Assembly (NCBI GenBank): GCA_900539165.1
Contig: UQAZ01000010.1
Coordinates: forward strand, 1 to 64,000
Length of the DNA: 64,000 nucleotides
Reading direction: 5' to 3'
From: an uncultured Oscillospiraceae bacterium
GTDB lineage: Bacteria > Bacillota > Clostridia > Oscillospirales > Acutalibacteraceae
A program made the translations under genes and the position numbers. Below the pieces are notes generated by a model. The model saw nothing but the letters and a program-made list of their open reading frames with translations, did not search any database and had not been told where the DNA came from. Shown one piece after another: positions 8,702 through 16,925 of this stretch; the stretch's first letter is position 1, and every line of letters starts with the position of its first letter.

Positions 8702-9614
8702 ACAGCACGGTTTCGTATGTGAGGAAAACGGCGTCAGAATTGATAAACTCTTAGTTGATAATCTTGGCGATTTGTCACGAAGTGCCGTGCAAAAAATTAT
8801 TGATTCGCAGGGCGTAACCGTTAATTCTGCTGTCGTTTCAAAGAATTATAAGTGTAAGGCGGGCGACGAAATATCGGTAGTTATTCCCGATGCAAAGCCT
8901 CTTGAGGCAAAGGCAGAGAATATTCCGCTTGATATAGTTTTTGAGGACGATTATCTCTTGGTGGTGAATAAACCTAAGGGTATGGTTGTGCATCCTGCAA
9001 ACGGCAATCCTGACGGCACTCTCGTCAATGCGCTTCTCTATCATTGCAAGGACAGTTTAAGCGGTATTAATGGGGTTATTCGCCCCGGTATTGTTCATAG
9101 AATCGATAAGGATACCTCAGGACTGTTAATCGTTGCAAAGACGGATAAGGCACATATCGGGCTTGCCGAGCAGATTAAGGAGCATAGCTTCTCCCGTGCT
9201 TACGAAACGGTTGTTTACGGTAACATTAAGGATGATGAGTTTACGGTTAATCAACCTATCGGCAGGAATCCGATTGACAGAAAGAAAATGGCTGTCACTA
9301 TGAAAAACAGTAAGCCTGCCGTTACTCATTTTCAGGTTATCAAACGCTATGGCAATTTTACTCATTTGCGGTGTATTTTAGAAACGGGCAGAACTCATCA
9401 AATCAGAGTTCACACAGCGTATATCGGGCATCCTGTTGCCGGTGATGCGGTTTACGGGCCACGCAAGGTGATTACTCGCCTTAACGGACAATGCCTGCAC
9501 GCTAAGCATATCGGCTTTGTCCATCCGATAAGCGGTGAGTATTTAGAGTTTGAAAGTGAGCTTCCGAAATATTTTAAGGATTTTTTGGATTGCTTGGAAA
9601 ACGGCAGAATTTAG
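8694..9614 (+). CDS. rluD: RluA/RluD-family 23S rRNA pseudouridine synthase
   Basis: A 306-residue protein with an N-terminal S4 RNA-binding domain (about residues 14-75, RIDKLLVDNLGDLSRSAVQ) and a RluA-type catalytic domain. The catalytic Asp is in IVHRIDKDTSGLLIVAKT, and GRTHQIRVH is the second family signature. The family isomerises uridines in large-subunit rRNA. RluD is the best guess by length and lspA linkage, but the exact target uridines cannot be read from sequence. Confidence 0.9.
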   Translation: MAEQHGFVCEENGVRIDKLLVDNLGDLSRSAVQKIIDSQGVTVNSAVVSKNYKCKAGDEISVVIPDAKPLEAKAENIPLDIVFEDDYLLVVNKPKGMVVHPANGNPDGTLVNALLYHCKDSLSGINGVIRPGIVHRIDKDTSGLLIVAKTDKAHIGLAEQIKEHSFSRAYETVVYGNIKDDEFTVNQPIGRNPIDRKKMAVTMKNSKPAVTHFQVIKRYGNFTHLRCILETGRTHQIRVHTAYIGHPVAGDAVYGPRKVITRLNGQCLHAKHIGFVHPISGEYLEFESELPKYFKDFLDCLENGRI

Positions 9615-9635
9615 CTTAAAATTCAATGCCGTTTT
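9598..9635 (+). terminator. Rho-independent terminator after rluD
   Basis: AAAACGGCA (9598-9606) pairs with TGCCGTTTT (9627-9635). Inside it, GAATTT pairs with AAATTC. The 5' arm covers the rluD stop codon, and the 3' arm supplies the T-run. Confidence 0.8.
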
Positions 9636-9665
9636 GATTATATCTTATAAATCGAATAAAATAAA

Positions 9666-9697
9666 AATGACTCCGAATTTTTACATTCAGAGTCATT
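9666..9697 (-). terminator. Terminator of the purB-containing operon
   Basis: An inverted repeat of about 13 bp (AATGACTCCGAAT with ATTCAGAGTCATT, one G-U pair on the minus strand). It is followed on the minus strand by a T-rich tail. It lies immediately past the purB stop and faces the rluD terminator. Confidence 0.8.
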
Positions 9698-9711
9698 ATT
9701 TTTATGCCTTA

Positions 9712-11145
9712 TTATACATTGATTTCAACATCAATGCCAAGCAAATCCTTGTTTTCGTCAAGAATAGGCTTGATAACATCGTTAAGAAAATCTGCTGTCT
9801 GCTCAGGCGCTCTGCCGACAAAGTTAGCAGGCTTGAGTATAGAGAGAATTTCCTCTTTTGTTGTCATAAATGCAGGGTCATTTGCAATTCGGTCTACAAG
9901 GTCGTTCTTTCCGCCCTCAACCTTAACTACTGCACCGGCAGCCATTGAGTGCTGACGGATTTTTTCGTGAAGCTCCTGTCTGTCTCCGCCTTTTTTAACA
10001 GCGTCCATCATAATGTTCTCTGTCGCCATAAACGGAAGCTCGCTCATAAGTCTTGCCTCAATCACCTTTGGATAAACAACCAAGCCGCTTGTTACATTGA
10101 TGTATAAGTCTAAAATGCCGTCGATTGCAAGGAACGCTTCGGCAACGCTAACCCTCTTGTTTGCGCTGTCGTCAAGTGTTCTCTCAAACCACTGCGCGGA
10201 TGCTGTCCATGCAGGGTTGAGCGCATCAATCATAACATATCTTGAAAGAGAGGCAATTCTCTCACTTCTCATCGGGTTACGCTTGTAAGCCATGGCGGAA
10301 GAACCGATTTGCTTTTTCTCAAACGGTTCTTCAATTTCCTTGAGGTTTTGAAGAAGTCTGAGGTCGTTGGAGAATTTGCAGCAGCTCTGTGCAATCAGCG
10401 CAAGACAGTTACAAACAATGGTGTCGAGCTTTCTTGCATAGGTTTGTCCGCTTACAGGGAAACAGGATTTGAAGCCCATTTTCTCTGCAATCTTTCTGTC
10501 AAGCTCCTTGCATTTTTCATGGTCGCCGTCGAACAGCTCAAGAAAACTTGCCTGTGTGCCGGTTGTACCCTTTGAGCCGAGGAGCATAAGGGTGTCAAGC
10601 ACATGGTCAACTTCATTGAGGTCCATCACCAAATCCATAAGCCAAAGAGAAGCTCTCTTGCCTACGGTTGTAGGCTGTGCTGGCTGAAAATGTGTGAATC
10701 CGAGGCAAGGCATATCCTTGTACTCGTCTGCAAATTTAGCAACGCTTGCGATAGCATTTACAAGCTTCTTTTTAACGAGTCGGAGCGCCTCACGCATAGT
10801 GATAACATCTGTGTTGTCGCCTACATAGCAGGAGGTTGCACCGAGGTGAATAATGCCCTTTGCCTTTGGACATTGCTCACCGTATGCGTGAACGTGGCTC
10901 ATTACATCGTGACGAAATTGCTTTTCGTAAGCTTCTGCAACTTCATAGTTGATGTCATCGGCGTGTGCCTTTAATTCGTCGATTTGCTCCTGTGTTACAT
11001 TTAAGCCCAGCTCATGCTCTGCCTCTGCAAGTGCAATCCAAAGCTTTCTCCATGTCTTAAACTTGAAGTCGGGAGAATAAATGTATTGCATTTCCTTGCT
11101 GGCATAGCGAGCGTTAAACGGGGAGTTATAGGTATTATAAGCCAT
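9712..11145 (-). CDS. purB: Adenylosuccinate lyase
   Basis: A 477-residue fumarase/aspartase-superfamily enzyme. It cleaves SAICAR to AICAR and adenylosuccinate to AMP in purine synthesis. The superfamily signature is present as GSSAMAYKRNPMRSER, with the catalytic Ser in the flexible loop. TSCYVGDNTD and FTHFQPAQPTTVGKR carry further active-site residues. The length fits the eukaryote-like longer PurB subgroup. Its start overlaps the purC stop by one base (TAATG), so purC and purB are coupled. Confidence 0.96.
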   Translation of the reverse strand: MAYNTYNSPFNARYASKEMQYIYSPDFKFKTWRKLWIALAEAEHELGLNVTQEQIDELKAHADDINYEVAEAYEKQFRHDVMSHVHAYGEQCPKAKGIIHLGATSCYVGDNTDVITMREALRLVKKKLVNAIASVAKFADEYKDMPCLGFTHFQPAQPTTVGKRASLWLMDLVMDLNEVDHVLDTLMLLGSKGTTGTQASFLELFDGDHEKCKELDRKIAEKMGFKSCFPVSGQTYARKLDTIVCNCLALIAQSCCKFSNDLRLLQNLKEIEEPFEKKQIGSSAMAYKRNPMRSERIASLSRYVMIDALNPAWTASAQWFERTLDDSANKRVSVAEAFLAIDGILDLYINVTSGLVVYPKVIEARLMSELPFMATENIMMDAVKKGGDRQELHEKIRQHSMAAGAVVKVEGGKNDLVDRIANDPAFMTTKEEILSILKPANFVGRAPEQTADFLNDVIKPILDENKDLLGIDVEINV

Positions 11146-11855
11146 TAGTTAAGTCCTACTCTTTTCATCATTTCTTCGTATGCTTCTTCTACACCGCCGA
11201 GGTCACGACGGAATCTGTCCTTGTCGAGCTTTTCGTGGGTCTTAATATCCCAGAAACGGCAGGTGTCAGGGCTGATTTCGTCAGCAAGAACGATTGTGCC
11301 GTCAGCAGTCTTGCCAAATTCAAGCTTGAAGTCGATAAGTTCAACACCGATTGAAGCGAAATATTCTTTGAGTACATCATTTACCTTGAATGCAAGTTCC
11401 TTGATTCTCTCAACTTCCTCTTTGGTAGCAAAGCCGCAAGATACAGCGTGGTAGCCGTTGATAAGCGGGTCGCCGAGGTCGTCGTCCTTGTAAGAAAATT
11501 CGATAGACGGGCATACAAAATCCATACCCTCTTCGAGACCTAATCTCTTGCAGATTGAGCCTGCTGCTCTGTTACGAATAATAACCTCAAGAGGTACGAT
11601 TGTAACCTTCTTTACTGCTGTTTCTCTGTCTGAAAGCTCTTCAACGAAGTGTGTCGGAACGCCGTGTTTTTCAAGGATTTGCATAAGATAATTGCTCATC
11701 TTGTTGTTTACAACACCCTTGCCTGCGATAGTACCCTTTTTGATACCGTTGAAAGCAGTTGCGTCGTCCTTGTAGTCAACGATAACAATGTTCTCGTCAT
11801 CAGTTGCCCAAACCTTTTTAGCCTTTCCCTCGTAAAGTTGCTCTGTCTTTGTCAT
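11145..11855 (-). CDS. purC: SAICAR synthetase (phosphoribosylaminoimidazole-succinocarboxamide synthase)
   Basis: A 236-residue enzyme that joins aspartate to CAIR with ATP. Typical motifs are LYEGKAKKVWAT near the N-terminus, VPLEVIIRNRAAGS in the middle and LADEISPDTCRFWD near the C-terminus. It is preceded by an AGGAGG-like site and lies 24 bases after dapL, so the purine pair is read with dapL. No other pur genes are in the window and no purine riboswitch is visible here. Confidence 0.97.
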   Translation of the reverse strand: MTKTEQLYEGKAKKVWATDDENIVIVDYKDDATAFNGIKKGTIAGKGVVNNKMSNYLMQILEKHGVPTHFVEELSDRETAVKKVTIVPLEVIIRNRAAGSICKRLGLEEGMDFVCPSIEFSYKDDDLGDPLINGYHAVSCGFATKEEVERIKELAFKVNDVLKEYFASIGVELIDFKLEFGKTADGTIVLADEISPDTCRFWDIKTHEKLDKDRFRRDLGGVEEAYEEMMKRVGLN

Positions 11856-11879
11856 TAGTTAATCCTCCCGATTATATTA

Positions 11880-13100
11880 TTACTTTTTATAAACTGATTT
11901 GATTCTCTCAACTGCCTCAACAGTCTTGTCTGCATTACCGAATGCGGTCAGTCTGAAGTAGCCCTCACCTGCCGGTCCGAAGCCTGAACCCGGTGTGCCT
12001 ACAACCTGACATTTTTCGAGAAGCTCGTCAAAGAATTCCCAGCTTGTGTAGCCCTGCGGAACTCTGAGCCAAATGTACGGTGAGTTTACGCCGCCGTAAC
12101 ATTCAAAGCCTGCTTCTTTAAGACCCTCGTAGATAACCTTTGCATTCTTTTGGTAGTAAGCAAGTGTTTCTTTAATCTGCTTTTTTCCTTCTTCTGAGTA
12201 AACTGCTTCTGCAGCTCTTTGTGTGATGTATGATACACCGTTGAACTTTGTTGCCTGGCGTCTTGCCCAAAGAGGATTGAGAGATGTACCCTCAAATACA
12301 AGCTCCTTAGGAACTACTGTGTAGCCACATCTCATACCTGTGAAGCCTGCTGTCTTTGAGAATGAACGAAGCTCGATAGCACACTTCTTTGCACCCTCGA
12401 TTTCGTAAATTGACTTTGGAATATCCTCATCAACTACAAAGCTTTCGTATGCCGAGTCAAAGAGGATGAGTGAGTTATGCTCAAGTGCATAGTCAACCCA
12501 CTTCTTGAGCTGCTCCTTTGTTGCAACAACACCTGTCGGGTTGTTAGGGAAGCAGAGATAAATTACATCGGGAACTTCTGACGGAATGTCAGGAGTGAAA
12601 TCATTTTCTGCGGTGCAAGGCATATAGATGATGTTGTCCCAAAGGTTGTTTTCATCCTTGCTTCCGCTTCTGCCCGACATAATGTTTGTATCAAGATATA
12701 CAGGGTATACCGGGTCGCAGATAGCAACCTTATTGTCTACTGAAAAGATGTCTCCGATGTTACCGCAGTCGCTTTTAGCACCGTCGGAAAGGAAAATCTC
12801 GTCTAAATCAATATCTACACCTCTGTCGGTATAATCGTTCTTTTTGATAGCCTCAAGAATGAAATCATATCCGTACTCAGGTGGATAGCCTCTAAAGGTC
12901 TCCTCGTTAGCCATTTCGTCAACTGCCTTGTGCATAGCATCAATAACGGCAGGAGCAAGCGGCCTTGTAACATCGCCGATAGAAAGGCGAATTACATCTG
13001 CCTCAGGATGAGCTGCCTGATATTCTCTCTGCTTCTTAGCAACAGTAGAGAAAAGATAGCTTGACTCAATCTTGAGGAAATTGTCATTAATCTTCATCAT
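11880..13100 (-). CDS. dapL: LL-diaminopimelate aminotransferase
   Basis: A 406-residue fold-type I PLP enzyme. It converts tetrahydrodipicolinate directly to LL-diaminopimelate, bypassing acylated intermediates on the way to lysine and peptidoglycan. The PLP lysine is K249 in SFSKTAGFTGMRCGY. FRGYPPEYGYDF, FLSDGAKSDCGNIGD and CFPNNPTG are diagnostic of DapL. It lies 46 bases after dapF, whose product epimerises the DapL product. A GGAGG ribosome binding site precedes the first of two tandem ATGs. A promoter overlaps the dapF 3' end. Confidence 0.95.
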   Translation of the reverse strand: MMKINDNFLKIESSYLFSTVAKKQREYQAAHPEADVIRLSIGDVTRPLAPAVIDAMHKAVDEMANEETFRGYPPEYGYDFILEAIKKNDYTDRGVDIDLDEIFLSDGAKSDCGNIGDIFSVDNKVAICDPVYPVYLDTNIMSGRSGSKDENNLWDNIIYMPCTAENDFTPDIPSEVPDVIYLCFPNNPTGVVATKEQLKKWVDYALEHNSLILFDSAYESFVVDEDIPKSIYEIEGAKKCAIELRSFSKTAGFTGMRCGYTVVPKELVFEGTSLNPLWARRQATKFNGVSYITQRAAEAVYSEEGKKQIKETLAYYQKNAKVIYEGLKEAGFECYGGVNSPYIWLRVPQGYTSWEFFDELLEKCQVVGTPGSGFGPAGEGYFRLTAFGNADKTVEAVERIKSVYKK

Positions 13101-13128
13101 ATTGTTATACCTCCAACAAATTACATAT

Positions 13129-13157
13129 ATTATAAGCTAAACAGCTTTATAAATCAA
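13129..13157 (-). promoter_or_regulatory. Predicted sigma-A promoter for dapL-purC-purB
   Basis: On the minus strand TTGATT and a perfect TATAAT are 17 bases apart. The -35 box lies over the last codons and stop of dapF. It gives dapL and the purine genes expression independent of the ANTAR/dapF promoter. Confidence 0.65.
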
Positions 13158-13989
13158 CCTCGCCCGTGAACGCATATTCGGCAGGACCCGTCATAATCAC
13201 GCCGTCGTTTTCGTCACCACTCCATTTGATTTTAAGGTCGCCGCCTCTTAAATGAACGGTAACCTCGTTATCGAGCAGTCCGTTGAGTATTCCGGCAACT
13301 ACCGTTGCACATGTGCCTGTTCCGCACGCAAGCGTTTCTCCTGCGCCTCTTTCATAAACACGCATTTCCACGGTGCTTCTGTCTATGATTTTTGCAAACT
13401 CGGCATTAACCCTGTCAGGGAAAATGTCCGTATAACCCTCTGCGATTTTACCGTATTTTTCTAAATCAAAATCCATAGGATGCTCGTCGATAAACATAAC
13501 TGCGTGAGGATTTCCCATTGATACGCATGTCATATGAAATTCTCTGTTTGCAAGCACGATTTTTTCGTTTATGCATCTTTCTTTGTCGCAATTAACGGGA
13601 ATTTTCGCAGATTCCAAAATCGGTTGCCCCATATCAACGGTTGCGCCCGTCGCCACTGAGTTTTCAACCGTTACGGTAATGTGCTTTACCGCACCCATTG
13701 ATTCAATAGTAAAGCTCTTATCGCTGACATACTTGTGGTCGTAAAGATATTTTGCAACGCATCTTATGCCGTTGCCGCACATAGCTCCTCGTGAACCGTC
13801 TGCGTTATACATAACCATTTCATAATCGGCAGCTGTTCCTTTTTTTATTAAAATTAATCCGTCGCCGCCGATTGAAAAGTGCCTGTCGGACAGCTTGATT
13901 GCCGCCTCGCTCTCGTTTGGTACATCTTCTTTCATAGCGTCAACATAGATGTAATCGTTTCCTGCGCCGTGCATTTTTGTAAATTTCAT
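13147..13989 (-). CDS. dapF: Diaminopimelate epimerase
   Basis: A 280-residue PLP-independent racemase that converts LL- to meso-diaminopimelate by a two-cysteine mechanism. The two catalytic cysteines are C71 in AMCGNGIRC and C222 in ACGTGTCATV. The N-terminal MHGAGNDYIYVD is the family start. It follows the ANTAR gene by 23 bases and precedes dapL, so substrate and product steps are co-expressed. Confidence 0.97.
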   Translation of the reverse strand: MKFTKMHGAGNDYIYVDAMKEDVPNESEAAIKLSDRHFSIGGDGLILIKKGTAADYEMVMYNADGSRGAMCGNGIRCVAKYLYDHKYVSDKSFTIESMGAVKHITVTVENSVATGATVDMGQPILESAKIPVNCDKERCINEKIVLANREFHMTCVSMGNPHAVMFIDEHPMDFDLEKYGKIAEGYTDIFPDRVNAEFAKIIDRSTVEMRVYERGAGETLACGTGTCATVVAGILNGLLDNEVTVHLRGGDLKIKWSGDENDGVIMTGPAEYAFTGEVDL

Positions 13990-14012
13990 ATTATCACCAT
14001 AGCCGAAGTAGT

Positions 14013-14522
14013 TTAATTGTCTAATATTTCGTTTGCTATTTCTGTTATTTTTTTAGAGCGTCTCATACTTTCCGATTGCAGATATTTGTGTGCCTGCATT
14101 TCGGTCATATTGCGAGTGCTTATCAATACGGACTTTGCTTGGGAAATCAGAGCCTTTTCTTCTTGCTTGCGATTTGTGTTTGCGTACGTTGTGGCAACCA
14201 GCGTTTCGACCGTTTTCAAAAACACCTCTCTGTCAAGGGGCAGGGGAAGTGTAATAAGGTTTCCGATATAGTCCTCACGACCGTTTGAACTCAGAGCAAC
14301 CACATCAAAACCGCCGGGCAGTCTGTCTGCCATAGCCGCAGCACTCATATCGCTGAGTACGGCTGCTGTTATTATAATTCCGCTTCTCAGTTCGGAGGCG
14401 ATACCCAAAACGCTTGCACCCGTTGCGCAGATATGTGACACATATAATCCGTCGTCTTCGAGTACATTACGAAGTTGCATCGCCAATTTCTTTTTGGGAT
14501 AAGCAACTATAATGCTCTTCAT
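14013..14522 (-). CDS. ANTAR-domain RNA-binding regulator with degenerate receiver
   Basis: A 169-residue protein. Residues 1-110 have the alternating strand/helix pattern of a response-regulator receiver. However, the strand that should end in the phosphoacceptor Asp reads IIITAAVLSD, and the usual Lys before Pro is missing (ITLPLPLD). Residues 115-165 are a clear ANTAR domain (EKALISQAKSVLI... MTEMQAHKYLQ ... SMRRSKKITEIANEIL). ANTAR domains bind paired hairpins in nascent mRNA and prevent termination. It is first in an operon with dapF-dapL-purC-purB. Without the Asp it is probably not activated by phosphorylation (inference). Confidence 0.85.
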   Translation of the reverse strand: MKSIIVAYPKKKLAMQLRNVLEDDGLYVSHICATGASVLGIASELRSGIIITAAVLSDMSAAAMADRLPGGFDVVALSSNGREDYIGNLITLPLPLDREVFLKTVETLVATTYANTNRKQEEKALISQAKSVLISTRNMTEMQAHKYLQSESMRRSKKITEIANEILDN

Positions 14523-14596
14523 AAATTATCTCCGTTTGCGCAAAATGATTTCAATACTTAATCTATTTATAATATAAATATTAAAAATCATATTTA

Positions 14597-14626
14597 ATTA
14601 TAACATATATATTCTTGTGCTGGCAA
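14597..14626 (-). promoter_or_regulatory. Predicted promoter for the ANTAR-dapF operon
   Basis: TTGCCA and a perfect TATAAT on the minus strand, separated by 18 bases. About 75 bases lie between the -10 box and the ANTAR start codon, which has a GGAG site 8 bases ahead. Confidence 0.6.
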
Positions 14627-14773
14627 TAGGAAATAAGTCATATTTTCTATAAAATTTGAGTCGAGTTGACAAGTCTTTTTGTGAATTTTTATTTTTTGAC
14701 ATTTTTTACAACAAAATGCACATATTTTCTATGTACCAAAAAAATATCTTGTAACAAAGTAACCAAATACCTC
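14627..14773. other. AT-rich divergent spacer between the ANTAR and glgB promoters
   Basis: This is the middle of the 355-base gap between the two divergent operons. It is very AT-rich and holds two further TTGACA hexamers (near 14675 and 14696) without convincing -10 partners. I see no riboswitch, small gene or tRNA. It may carry regulator sites for the glycogen operon. Confidence 0.4.
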
Positions 14774-14802
14774 TTGAAAAATTGTTATAAAGGTGGTATC
14801 AT
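14774..14802 (+). promoter_or_regulatory. Predicted promoter of the glycogen operon
   Basis: TTGAAA, 17 bases, TATCAT. The leader is roughly 70 bases and contains a small ACGC/GCGT hairpin with a T6 loop near 14828, then AAAGGAG before the glgB ATG. Confidence 0.6.
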
Positions 14803-14877
14803 TACTTTATAGTATGGGGTTTTTATACGCTTTTTTGCGTTGAGCCTTGCATAAACACAGTAAAAAAGGAGATTTCT

Positions 14878-16905
14878 ATGGCTAAAATCAAGGAAGAATA
14901 TCAGCTTCCCGTGTATCTTTTCCATAACGGAACGAACTATAAAGCATATAAGTTTTTTGGCAATCATATGATAGATAAGGACAAGTTTGCTTTTAGAGTT
15001 TGGGCGCCGAATGCAACAGCGGTTTCTGTTGTGGGCGATTTTAATTCGTGGGATAAGGGCGCTGACAGTTGTAAGCTGATTGCTCCCGGTATTTGGGAGG
15101 CTGTAATAAGCGGAGTAAGCGTGTATGATTGTTATAAATATGCCATTACCTCGCCTACCGGCGTAACCACTCTGAAGGCTGACCCTTATGCAGTGCATCA
15201 GGAAACCCGTCCGGGAACAGGCTCTAAGGTTTATGAACTTCATAATTATAAGTGGCAGGATAAAAAATGGCAGGAGCAAAAGAGTAAGGAAAACATTTTG
15301 GCTCAGCCCGTTAATATATATGAGGTGCATTTCGGCTCGTGGAAAAGACACGATGACGGAAACTTCCTTACATATCGTGAAATGGCAGATGAGCTTGTAC
15401 CTTATGTTAAGGATATGGGATATACCCATATTGAGATGCTTCCTATTATGGAATATCCGTACGACGGCTCTTGGGGTTATCAGGTTACGGGCTACTTTGC
15501 CGCAACCTCACGCTACGGACTGCCAGAGGATTTAATGTACTTTGTTGATTGTTGTCATAGGGCAGGTATCGGAGTAATTCTCGACTGGGTTCCTGCTCAT
15601 TTTCCTAAGGATGCGTTCGGTCTTTATGAATTCGACGGCACCTGCTGTTATGAGTACAGCGATATGAAAAAGGGAGAGCATAAGGAATGGGGAACCCGTG
15701 TATTTGATTATTCAAAGAATGAGGTTAAGTCGTTTCTTATTTCTTCTGCCGAGTATTGGATTGACGAATTTCACTTTGACGGAATTCGTGTTGATGCGGT
15801 TGCGTCTATGCTTTATCTTGATTATTGCAGAAAGGACGGAGAATGGACGCCGAACAAAAACGGCGGCAGAGAAAATCTTGAAGCTGTTGAATTTTTTAAG
15901 CAGCTTAACTCTACCATTCTTTCAAATCACCCCGGCAGTATGATGATTGCCGAGGAAAGCACCGCTTGGCCTATGATTACCATGCCGCCTGACCAAGGAG
16001 GCTTGGGCTTTAACTTTAAGTGGAATATGGGTTGGATGAACGATATGCTTCGTTACACATCTATGGACCCGCTTTTCAGAAAGGGCAATCACAGCTGTAT
16101 TACATTCAGCTTCTTCTATGCGTTTAGCGAAAACTTTATTTTGCCTATTTCGCACGATGAGGTTGTTCACGGAAAGGCAAGCTTGCTTAATAAAATGCCG
16201 GGCGAATATGATATGAAATTCGACGGAATGAGGCTGTTCCTTGCATATATGATGGCTCATCCGGGCAAAAAGCTTCTCTTTATGGGAAGCGAGTTCGGTC
16301 AGTTTATCGAATGGAATTATAAGCAGGGACTTGATTGGCTTTTGCTTGATTACGATAAGCACAGACAGCTTCAAGGCTTTACAAGAGAACTTAATAATTT
16401 CTACAAAAATCACAGCGAGCTTTGGGAAATTGATTATAGCTGGGAGGGTTTCCAATGGATTTCGTCCGAGGATAACTGCAACAGCGTAATTGCATTCAGG
16501 AGAATTAACAGTAAGGGCGATGAAATAATTGCCGTGTTTAATTGGACACCTAATAATTTTGATTCGTACAGAATCGGAGTGCCTGAAAAAGGCTCGTATA
16601 AGGTATTGCTTGATACCTCTTTGGAAAAATACGGAGGAAATAAGAGCAAGAAGAATAACGCATTTAGGACTAAGGCTCACGCTATTCACGGCTATGAGCA
16701 ATGTATAGATTTGAAGCTTCACGGTTTGTCTGCCGTATTCCTGCAAAAAACGGACTCGGCAAAAAAGGAAAAAACCCCTGTGTCTAAGCCTGACAAAAAG
16801 GCTGTCGCAGAGCCTGCACCCGTAAAGGAAAAGACAGCCGAAAAAAAGCCACTTGTAAAATCAAAGTCTAAGGGGACAACCAAGGTTGCCTCAAAGGGCA
16901 AATAA
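14878..16905 (+). CDS. glgB: 1,4-alpha-glucan branching enzyme
   Basis: A 675-residue GH13 enzyme that creates alpha-1,6 branches in glycogen. The N-terminal CBM48 domain (about 20-120) has FAFRVWAPNATAVSVVGDFN. The catalytic barrel carries GIRVDAVASM (nucleophile D306), MIAEESTAW (acid/base E359) and ISHDEVVHGK (transition-state Asp). The C-terminal all-beta domain ends near residue 620. The last 45 residues are a Lys/Pro/Ala-rich tail (KKEKTPVSKPDKKA onward), which is not part of the family fold. It is the first gene of the glycogen operon. Confidence 0.96.
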   Translation: MAKIKEEYQLPVYLFHNGTNYKAYKFFGNHMIDKDKFAFRVWAPNATAVSVVGDFNSWDKGADSCKLIAPGIWEAVISGVSVYDCYKYAITSPTGVTTLKADPYAVHQETRPGTGSKVYELHNYKWQDKKWQEQKSKENILAQPVNIYEVHFGSWKRHDDGNFLTYREMADELVPYVKDMGYTHIEMLPIMEYPYDGSWGYQVTGYFAATSRYGLPEDLMYFVDCCHRAGIGVILDWVPAHFPKDAFGLYEFDGTCCYEYSDMKKGEHKEWGTRVFDYSKNEVKSFLISSAEYWIDEFHFDGIRVDAVASMLYLDYCRKDGEWTPNKNGGRENLEAVEFFKQLNSTILSNHPGSMMIAEESTAWPMITMPPDQGGLGFNFKWNMGWMNDMLRYTSMDPLFRKGNHSCITFSFFYAFSENFILPISHDEVVHGKASLLNKMPGEYDMKFDGMRLFLAYMMAHPGKKLLFMGSEFGQFIEWNYKQGLDWLLLDYDKHRQLQGFTRELNNFYKNHSELWEIDYSWEGFQWISSEDNCNSVIAFRRINSKGDEIIAVFNWTPNNFDSYRIGVPEKGSYKVLLDTSLEKYGGNKSKKNNAFRTKAHAIHGYEQCIDLKLHGLSAVFLQKTDSAKKEKTPVSKPDKKAVAEPAPVKEKTAEKKPLVKSKSKGTTKVASKGK

Positions 16906-16925
16906 TAAATCGGAGGAAAACTAAT

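Noticed and set aside
9550..9955. Small + strand frames at the rluD/purB junction
   Set aside because: They run through two terminators and antisense to purB; no coding signal.
14803..14877. ANTAR target (paired hexaloop hairpins) in the glgB leader
   Set aside because: Only one small hairpin with an all-T loop is present; the A/G loop pattern is missing.
14785..15429. Open frame on the minus strand over the glgB start (also 15922-16746)
   Set aside because: They lie wholly or mostly inside glgB in the opposite direction, have no recognisable domain and no plausible ribosome binding site; glgB itself has full motifs.
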